The notes under the pieces were generated by a model. It did no database searches. It saw nothing but the letters and a program-made list of their open reading frames with translations, and was not told where the DNA came from. The position numbers and the translations under genes were made by a program. Shown here one piece after another: positions 1 through 6,164 of a stretch of DNA of 59,472 bases. Each line of letters opens with the position of its first letter. Positions within the stretch are counted from its first letter, which is position 1. The stretch is from IMG/VR virus record IMGVR_UViG_3300010354_000097, positions 1-59,472 of that record; one strand, given 5' to 3'. The stretch is from a virus.

Positions 1-1
1 A

Positions 2-856
2 CTCAACGACAATCCTGCAACATTTAATAAAGAACAAAGACAGGTACAAAAATTAGAAATAGCTGCCGTTAAAAGAACAACTGATAATCGTAGACCCGTA
101 TATGATATTACCCAATTACCCACCCAATATAATAACAATGCAATCGTAGACAATCCCAATGTGGGCGGTCTCATTGAGGGACGCCCTTGGTTACCCGCTG
201 TGGTCACATCGGGTTTAACCATGCGTTTAGACGCTAATGACCCGGCTAGTTATCCTGGATCGGGTAACACTTGGATAGATCTGTCAGGTGTTGGTGCGAA
301 TCAAACTCTTGTAAACTCCCCGACATACGTTTCAGGAACTCCTAGCTATTTCTCCTTCAATGGCGTAAATCAATACTCAACAGGTTCACAACTTTTTGTA
401 ATCCCGCCAAATATGTACACCAAAATAGTTTGGTTCCAATTTAATACCTTGGCTGCTGACAACAATCTTGTCAGTAGTTCTGCAGGTGGACATTTTATAT
501 ATGGCTCTAATTCCTCTATTCTGTGGGCCGGTAATGCAGATAATCCTCCTTTTTCTGGCCCCGGTGCTTTCAGATCTACTGGTAGTTTAAGTGCGAACAC
601 TTGGTATTGTGCTGCTGTAGTTTTTTCTGCTCCACAGATTCGAATGTATATTAACGGCGTACTTAGTAGCATCGATATTACCTACGGTGACGGAACCGGG
701 CACGACGGAGATGGATCAGTTAATCTAGCTTGTTTTGCACCAGGCGGTAATTTATTAAATGGTAAAATAGCCGAAGTGTATTGTTATAGTCGAAATTTGT
801 CAGCAGACGAAGTATTACAAGTCTTTAACGCCACTAAATCTAAATACGGATTTTAA
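2..856 (+). CDS. Tail fibre/virion protein, C-terminal part with LamG-like domain (5' partial)
   Basis: The reading frame is open from the first complete codon at position 2, so this is the C-terminal end of a longer protein that begins outside the window; the GTG at 161 is only an internal codon. The last ~220 residues look like a concanavalin/LamG-type beta-sandwich: they open with LTMRLDANDPASY and contain a WIDLSG motif, FNGVNQYS, RMYINGVLSS and a closing GKIAEVYCYSRNLSADEV. That pattern is typical of carbohydrate-binding LamG domains in phage fibre and adhesion proteins. The next gene starts 3 bases after the stop and is also virion-like, so a role in host-surface binding is likely. The upstream part cannot be judged. 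Confidence 0.75.
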   Translation, partial: LNDNPATFNKEQRQVQKLEIAAVKRTTDNRRPVYDITQLPTQYNNNAIVDNPNVGGLIEGRPWLPAVVTSGLTMRLDANDPASYPGSGNTWIDLSGVGANQTLVNSPTYVSGTPSYFSFNGVNQYSTGSQLFVIPPNMYTKIVWFQFNTLAADNNLVSSSAGGHFIYGSNSSILWAGNADNPPFSGPGAFRSTGSLSANTWYCAAVVFSAPQIRMYINGVLSSIDITYGDGTGHDGDGSVNLACFAPGGNLLNGKIAEVYCYSRNLSADEVLQVFNATKSKYGF

Positions 857-859
857 AAT

Positions 860-2191
860 ATGGGAATACAAAACCCAAATTCCACAAATTACGTCCATTC
901 CGATGAACCCAATCTGCTGAATCTTCATAAAACTATGGAGTACAATGCATTGGGTCAGCCTGTACTTCGTACCACTCTTAAAGTAGGACAAACTGATGCG
1001 TTTGGTCGTATTCGTATGTCTAGCCCTTTTACTTTGGGTGACTACAAACATTTATATGGTTTAGATCCTAACTTTGTTGACAAGATATTCAATGGCGGCT
1101 CTGTAACCTTTCAATCCAATCAAGCCTGTGCAAGATTAACCACTTCAAATAATGCTAACAGTCGGGTAGTGCATCAAACTAAGTTTTATCATCATTATAT
1201 GCCTGGAAAGAGTCAGCAGATATTGTCTAGTATTAATTTCCACGCCGCTGTTCCTAATGTAACTAAACGCACTGGGTATTACGACGACAATAATGGAATA
1301 TTTTTCGAACAAGCCGGCAACGGTACACTGTCTTGGGTCATACGTAGTTATGTGTCCGGTGCTCCTGTGGAAAATCGTAAAACTCAGGCAGAGTGGAATA
1401 TTGATAAATGCAACGGCACTGGCGGAAGTCTTTTTAATTTAGATGTAACAAAAACACAGTTAGTGTTTATGGAATTTCAATGGTTGGGTGTAGGATCTGT
1501 AACAACGGGATTTGTACATGAGGGAGCATTTATACCTTGTCATCTTTTTCATCACTCGAATAGTTTAACCACTGTATACATGAGTACACCTAATTTACCA
1601 GTACGTTGTGAAATACTGAATACTGGTGCTACTGCTGGGGGATTTATGGATCAAATCTGTTCCACTGTGGTCAGTGAAGGCGGCTACGTAGAAGCAGGCA
1701 CAGATTGGGCTGTAACTAGCCCTACACTAAAAACTGTGACCGCAGGAGCAACATTACCTATTATAGCTATTAGATTGAAAACTGCATTCAAGACCTATTC
1801 TAATCGTATGATTGTTAGAATGGGCAATCTCAATATGTTCAGTGATGGCGAAAGCATTAAATGGAGATTATTAAAACTACCCGACAGCAGTTATCTCAAT
1901 GACACTACTTGGACAGACGTAGATGCAGACAGTGGAGTACAGTATAACGTAGATGCTACTACATGGACAGACGGTGACGAAATGGACAACGGATGGGTAG
2001 GAGCCAGCACACAAGGTAGTCAAAAAGCAGGAGGTGCTCCTGCATCTAATATGCCCAGCAGTGCCAAAAAGAATTATATCGTACAAAACTACGACAGTAC
2101 CGACAGTGAAATTTATTTGATAGTAGCCACCAACTTAGGAACACAGAGTACTAAAGTGGGTGCTGCTGTTCAATGGCGTGAAATTTATTAA
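860..2191 (+). CDS. Putative virion structural (fibre-associated) protein
   Basis: A 443-residue protein without signal peptide or membrane segments, rich in Gly, Thr, Ser and Asn as is common for beta-structured phage surface proteins. The N-terminal region (residues ~25-60, EYNALGQPVLRTTL, DAFGRIRMSSPFTLGDYKH) resembles a segment found in virion proteins of large marine phages, where DAFGRLRVS-type motifs begin a beta-structured domain. It follows a LamG-containing fibre protein by 3 bases, so both are probably made from one transcript. Assignment to the virion is by composition, motif memory and position; the exact place in the particle is unknown. Confidence 0.6.
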   Translation: MGIQNPNSTNYVHSDEPNLLNLHKTMEYNALGQPVLRTTLKVGQTDAFGRIRMSSPFTLGDYKHLYGLDPNFVDKIFNGGSVTFQSNQACARLTTSNNANSRVVHQTKFYHHYMPGKSQQILSSINFHAAVPNVTKRTGYYDDNNGIFFEQAGNGTLSWVIRSYVSGAPVENRKTQAEWNIDKCNGTGGSLFNLDVTKTQLVFMEFQWLGVGSVTTGFVHEGAFIPCHLFHHSNSLTTVYMSTPNLPVRCEILNTGATAGGFMDQICSTVVSEGGYVEAGTDWAVTSPTLKTVTAGATLPIIAIRLKTAFKTYSNRMIVRMGNLNMFSDGESIKWRLLKLPDSSYLNDTTWTDVDADSGVQYNVDATTWTDGDEMDNGWVGASTQGSQKAGGAPASNMPSSAKKNYIVQNYDSTDSEIYLIVATNLGTQSTKVGAAVQWREIY

Positions 2192-2198
2192 TTAACCG

Positions 2199-2786
2199 AT
2201 GAACACCGCCATCGTTTTTGTTCACGGGGCCTATAGCAGTTCAAACAGTTTTAATTATATCAAACATTGTTGTCAATTTGACAACGTGATCAATCTTGAT
2301 TATTCTATTTCAAAAAAATTCCCAACTAATTTAGAATCAATGAAATCCACTTTAGAATTTTTTGATGATCCACTATTTTTTATTGCTCATAGTTTGGGCG
2401 GTATATACGCACTACATCTCGCCGATCATTTTACTGATAGATGTTGCGGCGGAATTACCTTGAGTACTCCTTATGGTGGAAGTCAATTGGCTGATTTTTT
2501 AAAATATTTTGTAGCTAACGATCATTTTTATAGAGAAATTGGTACTCATGGTGATCCAATTACCTATGCCGAAGAAATCAAAATTCAGTGGCCTTGGATC
2601 AACTTAGTCAGTACTCGTGGACAGGTGCCCTGGATTATCGGAGACAATGATGGTGTGGTTTCTATTGCGTCAATGACTCATAATACTAATATCAAAACAG
2701 AAAAAATTGCTGCCACACATCACGAAATACTAATGCACCAAGATACCATAAATATTATTTTAGAACGAACTCAACATTTAAAATAA
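2199..2786 (+). CDS. Alpha/beta hydrolase (lipase/esterase-like)
   Basis: A 195-residue small alpha/beta hydrolase. The strand/oxyanion segment IVFVHGAYSS lies at residues 5-14, the nucleophile elbow AHSLGG places the catalytic serine at residue 65, a candidate acid is D149 or D151 in GDNDGVVS, and the catalytic histidine is H174 or H175 in ATHHEIL. The spacing fits the triad of lipases and esterases such as the DUF676/PGAP1-like group. There is no signal peptide, so it acts in the cytoplasm or is packaged. It directly follows fibre genes, which leaves open a role on host surface lipid or polysaccharide acyl groups. The substrate is unknown. Confidence 0.75.
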   Translation: MNTAIVFVHGAYSSSNSFNYIKHCCQFDNVINLDYSISKKFPTNLESMKSTLEFFDDPLFFIAHSLGGIYALHLADHFTDRCCGGITLSTPYGGSQLADFLKYFVANDHFYREIGTHGDPITYAEEIKIQWPWINLVSTRGQVPWIIGDNDGVVSIASMTHNTNIKTEKIAATHHEILMHQDTINIILERTQHLK

Positions 2787-2807
2787 GTTTATAAAAAGGA
2801 TTAGTAA

Positions 2808-3230
2808 ATGTACCGGAAGTATATTCAAATTGTCGAAGCAGCTAATAAAGGGTGTCCGGTGGCTACTTATGATATCGATGTTAACTTAAAAAATCGTCAG
2901 AAAGCTATAGACCGGTATCATTATGGTCCCGCTAATCCAGAAGAACCCGAGGACTACTGGAAACAGGCTGCTAAACGTTGGGGTATTACAGAAAAAACTG
3001 CTCAAACAATGAAATGTGCTAACTGTGCTGCATTCGATGTCAGTGATAAAATGTGGAAATGTATCGAAGATGGTGCAAAAGGTAGTGAGTCTAATGCCGA
3101 TACAATGGCTACAATACATAAAGCAGATCTAGGGTATTGTAACTTTCTGCACTTTAAATGTGCAGGAGATCGTAGTTGCACTGCTTGGGTAACAGGTGGT
3201 GCAATCGACAATAAAGATAGAACCGAATGA
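2808..3230 (+). CDS. Conserved cysteine-rich phage protein with capsid-targeting-like N-terminus
   Basis: A 140-residue protein with an ordered set of cysteines: CANC at 70-73, C85, C111 (GYC), C118 and C124 followed by TAW, plus C16. A CxxC...C...C-x-W order recalls high-potential iron-sulfur proteins, though the spacing differs, so a metal or Fe-S site is inference only. The segment GCPVATYDIDVNLKNRQKAI (15-34) looks strongly conserved by memory of similar phage proteins. The N-terminus MYRKYIQIVE|A fits the T4 prohead protease rule (L/I)-x-E, suggesting removal of ten residues and packaging in the head. An AAAAAGGA ribosome binding site precedes the ATG; the stop overlaps the next start (ATGA). 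Confidence 0.6.
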   Translation: MYRKYIQIVEAANKGCPVATYDIDVNLKNRQKAIDRYHYGPANPEEPEDYWKQAAKRWGITEKTAQTMKCANCAAFDVSDKMWKCIEDGAKGSESNADTMATIHKADLGYCNFLHFKCAGDRSCTAWVTGGAIDNKDRTE

Positions 3231-3865
3231 AACAATCTGAAATTATTTTTGAGAATGCTAAAATATTCCAAATAATGGATGATTACGGTCTAGGTTTCAC
3301 CGGTATTGATCAGTATATGAAAAGCAAGGGCTATCGTTTTCTTGCACATGGAGCCATGCAGGTTACATATAAATTACCTAATGCCGATCACGTAATTAAA
3401 ATATTTATGGGCGAAACAGGTTGTTCGCACACAAGACCTAAGATGGATCCCAGGCAGAGATTGATTAAATACTATTACGATTTCTGTAAAAACAATCAAG
3501 ACATACCTTTTCTTCCTAAAATGTTTGAATATCAAACATTTGTTTGGCCAATAAATTACACTGATTATTGTTTGAATTTACAAATCCGTATGGAAGCATT
3601 ATTAGAGCTGAACAATGAAGAAATAGTGTTTTACAGTAGACTTATAAGTTACACAGGAGTATATGATTTTGATATGTTTATAGATGAAATGTCAGAGGAT
3701 TTTCCTAGGCTGGTTAATCAATATAGACGTTTAAAACGATTTTATAATACAGTTATAGTTTTAAACAATTTATCAAAGAAGTATGGTTTTAGATTTGATC
3801 TGCATCCACAGAACATAATGAAAAGAAGCAACGGTACTCCAGTTATTGTAGATCCATGGGCATAA
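3227..3865 (+). CDS. Protein-kinase/aminoglycoside-phosphotransferase-fold protein
   Basis: A 212-residue protein with hallmarks of the kinase fold. The N-lobe has AHGAMQVTYKL (residues 40-50) resembling a glycine-loop strand, and K58 in HVIKIF at the ATP-lysine position. The C-terminal end has a catalytic-loop-like RFDLHPQN (D191, N196) and a metal-loop-like VIVDPWA (D209), where DFG is replaced by DPW. The protein stops right after this motif, so most of the usual C-lobe is missing; it may be a minimal or regulatory kinase. It overlaps the cysteine-rich gene upstream by 4 bases. Substrate unknown. Confidence 0.6.
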   Translation: MKQSEIIFENAKIFQIMDDYGLGFTGIDQYMKSKGYRFLAHGAMQVTYKLPNADHVIKIFMGETGCSHTRPKMDPRQRLIKYYYDFCKNNQDIPFLPKMFEYQTFVWPINYTDYCLNLQIRMEALLELNNEEIVFYSRLISYTGVYDFDMFIDEMSEDFPRLVNQYRRLKRFYNTVIVLNNLSKKYGFRFDLHPQNIMKRSNGTPVIVDPWA

Positions 3866-3866
3866 A

Positions 3867-3968
3867 ATGAGAGCACAAGAATTTGTCGCAGAGTGGGTAT
3901 ACCAAATGCGTCGCGGAAGGAATGAGAAAAATGAGAGATTTGATTCAAATAGTAGAAGGACAATTTAG
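3867..3968 (+). CDS. Possible small basic peptide with internal-protein-like leader
   Basis: A 33-residue ORF starting one base after the stop of the kinase-like gene, read in a different frame from the next gene and overlapping its start. Its first residues MRAQEFVAE closely resemble the T4 internal-protein leader (MKTYQEFIAE), which is cut by the prohead protease after the Glu. The remaining 24 residues are basic (RRGR, SRR). This could be a packaged internal peptide, or the remnant of a longer N-terminus of the following gene joined by a frameshift. The ORF is short, so chance is a real alternative. Confidence 0.3.
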   Translation: MRAQEFVAEWVYQMRRGRNEKNERFDSNSRRTI

Positions 3969-4314
3969 ATCCAACAATGTTGAGGAGTTTGTTCCGGATA
4001 ACGAATCACTTAACAACATAAAATCTAAATATCTTCCCGAATGGGAAATGTTAGATCATAGAACCCTTGAAGCACAATATGTTGCACAGGATCATAGACA
4101 AGCACTAGAATTTGTCAAATATATTAACTCTGTTAGCGAAGATATGGATCACTTTGCAGAAGTAATACAAGATGTCTCTGAAGTTACAATTAAAACAACT
4201 ACCACCGACGTTAATGGATTAACAATATTAGATTTTGAATTAGCTATGCGTATCGACGATTACGCTCGAAAAAATAATATAGAACAGATTAGAGGTGGTG
4301 GTAATTTCGATTGA
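3931..4314 (+). CDS. Hypothetical protein with capsid-targeting-like N-terminus
   Basis: Not recognised. Three in-frame starts exist: TTG 3883, ATG 3922 and ATG 3931. The GGAAGGA at 3915-3921 is nine bases before 3931 but abuts 3922, so 3931 is preferred, giving 127 residues. The N-terminus MRDLIQIVE|G then matches the (L/I)-x-E cleavage rule of T4-type prohead proteases, as in the gene at 2808. The rest is mostly helical and acidic, with no cysteines after the start. It follows the kinase-like gene. If the leader is real the protein is packaged in the head; otherwise the function is unknown. Confidence 0.55.
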   Translation: MRDLIQIVEGQFRSNNVEEFVPDNESLNNIKSKYLPEWEMLDHRTLEAQYVAQDHRQALEFVKYINSVSEDMDHFAEVIQDVSEVTIKTTTTDVNGLTILDFELAMRIDDYARKNNIEQIRGGGNFD

Positions 4315-4321
4315 GGATAAA

Positions 4322-4930
4322 ATGTTTAAGATAGCCGACATTCATTTTATTAAAGATCCTGTAATCAGTAAAAAGATAGATTTAATTTATTTCGATAATC
4401 CATCTTGTGTAGATTTTTTTGACAAAGATGGCTACGAGTTAACTCAACTCGAACAAACATATTACAAAGAACAAGGTTATCCTATAACAACGTACACTGC
4501 TGGTCATCCTGGGTTTTTTGAACCATGGATATCAGTTGATCACGCCCACATCAGTATCGATCATAGTTGTGCTATGTATAGATGTAATTTTGTAGGCGAG
4601 GCCGAAGAACAAATCGAAAAATATAAACAACACAATAATAGGATAGGATGGTTATTAACTTGTCAACAAAAATGGGGCCTGGATGTTGATATTGATTATT
4701 GTGATGAAAATTTTGCATTAGAAGTTCTTCATTTAGAATGGGACGCTCCTTCAGCTGAAATTATACAACAACATAAAGCTGAAGCCGAAAAACTCATTTT
4801 AAATACTGATTGGATTGATGCTGCTCATTGTATTTGGGCTCAAAGAGATCAATGGCAAAATCTTAAAGGGTGGTATGCTCAAGCTCATTGGAAATCTAAA
4901 TATTTTGGTTTGGAAAGACCTTGGTATTAA
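4322..4930 (+). CDS. Hypothetical protein, tryptophan- and histidine-rich
   Basis: A 202-residue protein that was not recognised. ATG 4322 is chosen over the in-frame GTG 4295 because GAGGA lies at a good distance before it and because GTG would overlap the previous gene. The middle has a histidine-rich stretch (VDHAHISIDHSC) and the C-terminal 60 residues carry many tryptophans and end in GLERPWY. There are no membrane segments or signal peptide. A 57-base AT-rich gap containing an imperfect inverted repeat separates it from the next gene. No function is proposed. Confidence 0.55.
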   Translation: MFKIADIHFIKDPVISKKIDLIYFDNPSCVDFFDKDGYELTQLEQTYYKEQGYPITTYTAGHPGFFEPWISVDHAHISIDHSCAMYRCNFVGEAEEQIEKYKQHNNRIGWLLTCQQKWGLDVDIDYCDENFALEVLHLEWDAPSAEIIQQHKAEAEKLILNTDWIDAAHCIWAQRDQWQNLKGWYAQAHWKSKYFGLERPWY

Positions 4931-4987
4931 AATTTTTATAGTTTTTAGTTATTAAATAACTAACTACATAAAATAAAGGAATCGAGT

Positions 4988-5848
4988 TTGAAAATTTTAG
5001 ATTGTTTCTCTTTCTATAACGAAAAAGAATTACTGGAATTAAGAGTAAAACTTTTATACGATAAAGTTGATCTCTTTGTTATTAGCGACGCAAATCGAAC
5101 TCACAGCGGTATACCTAAAGAATATACCTGTAAAGAAATTATCAAACGTTTCAATTTACCCAAAAATAAAATCGAAATAGTCGAAGTAGATTTGCCCGGG
5201 CCCGAGATCGAAACTGATAATTGGAATAGGGAAAGATTACAAAGAAATGCAGCTCAACAATATATAGATCAAAATACTGTAGCTATAGTTTCGGACTGTG
5301 ACGAAATCATTGATCCTACTTTTATAGATTATTATTCATCGTTAGCTCAAAATAATCCCGATAATATTTTAAGGATACCGATGAGTTACTTAAATTGTCG
5401 AGCCGATTTAGAAGTCTGCGACTCAAATGGAAATAAACGACCGTGGTCGGCAGGATTTATATGTTTACATAATCATATTCAAAAATATACTCTATCCGAT
5501 ATTAGAGAATCATTTTCGAGAGGATTAAATCACATTCCATTCCGAGACATTTACGCTATAGACAACGGAACAATTCAGGATGCCGGGTGGCACTTCAGTT
5601 GGATGGGCGATACCGAACGATTGAAAACAAAATGTCGATCGTTTGGTCATGCACACGAAATTGTTCATAATGCAGTAGCACCACTGTACAGCAATCAAAT
5701 GACCGAATTTTTAAATAACTATAGACCAACAGACGGAACCACAGATCCATTGGGAAGAAACGATCATATACTTAAATCTTACCCGGTGGAAAAATTACCA
5801 CAACTAATTTTCGAAAATCCAAATCTTAAAGAATTTCTTTTGCCTTAG
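4988..5848 (+). CDS. Glycosyltransferase family 17-like protein
   Basis: A 286-residue protein matching the GT17 family (N-acetylglucosaminyltransferase III-like) from end to end. It opens with KILDCFSFYNEKELLELRV, has VISDANRTHSG (32-41), a metal/nucleotide-sugar motif SDCDE with D103 and D105, and the late motif GWHFSWMGD. The family transfers sugar from a nucleotide donor through a GT-A fold. The start is TTG 4988, supported by AAAGGA about ten bases upstream. It may glycosylate host surface, phage virion or modified DNA; no acceptor can be read from sequence. Together with galE, the dehydrogenase and two other transferases it forms a sugar gene set. Confidence 0.8.
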   Translation: MKILDCFSFYNEKELLELRVKLLYDKVDLFVISDANRTHSGIPKEYTCKEIIKRFNLPKNKIEIVEVDLPGPEIETDNWNRERLQRNAAQQYIDQNTVAIVSDCDEIIDPTFIDYYSSLAQNNPDNILRIPMSYLNCRADLEVCDSNGNKRPWSAGFICLHNHIQKYTLSDIRESFSRGLNHIPFRDIYAIDNGTIQDAGWHFSWMGDTERLKTKCRSFGHAHEIVHNAVAPLYSNQMTEFLNNYRPTDGTTDPLGRNDHILKSYPVEKLPQLIFENPNLKEFLLP

Positions 5849-5850
5849 TA

Positions 5851-5879
5851 TTGCAATCTAGAAACAAAACATATATAAT
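5851..5879 (+). promoter_or_regulatory. Sigma70-type early promoter before dsbA-like gene and gene 43
   Basis: TTGCAA at 5851-5856, a 17-base spacer and TATAAT at 5874-5879. The predicted start falls about 18 bases before the GGAG ribosome binding site of the gene at 5904. It would drive the dsbA-like gene and DNA polymerase. Confidence 0.7.
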
Positions 5880-5903
5880 TACTTTTAACTATCGGAGAAT
5901 CAT

Positions 5904-6164
5904 ATGCCCCAAAGAATGTTTTCAGCTGAGGGTAAAGCTAAACTTACTCAATTAGTCAATGAAGGTATTTCGGTTATGAGCGAAGTACAAACACTTCAAG
6001 AAGGACTAAACGAAACTATTAAAGCCGTGGCCGAAGAACTAGAAATTAAACCGGCTCTGCTAAAAAAAGCTATCCGAATTGCTCAAAAGAGTAAATTCAC
6101 TGATACTAACCGCGATCACGAAGAACTAACTAATATTCTAGAAACTGTTGGACGTACACTATAA
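5904..6164 (+). CDS. dsbA: DsbA-like double-stranded DNA-binding protein
   Basis: An 86-residue helical protein resembling T4 DsbA (89 residues), a dsDNA-binding protein that binds at late promoters and aids late transcription. The recognisable part is IKAVAEELEIKPALLKKAI followed by a charged segment and EELTNILETVG, matching in order the T4 pattern (AKDELGVDGKMFNRLLALYHK ... EEVVELYDTVF). There are no membrane segments. It has its own sigma70-type promoter and GGAG site, and its stop is directly followed by the ATG of the DNA polymerase gene, so both are co-expressed. The family match is by pattern, not by search. Confidence 0.65.
   Translation: MPQRMFSAEGKAKLTQLVNEGISVMSEVQTLQEGLNETIKAVAEELEIKPALLKKAIRIAQKSKFTDTNRDHEELTNILETVGRTL

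Noticed and set aside
370-672. Open frame on the - strand inside the LamG-type fibre gene
   Set aside because: Shadow of the real gene: no ribosome binding site, opposite strand and no recognisable sequence.
4940-4966. AT-rich inverted repeat (TTAGTTATT / AATAACTAA)
   Set aside because: No G-C pairs and no T-run, so it is not a convincing terminator; it could be random in such AT-rich sequence.
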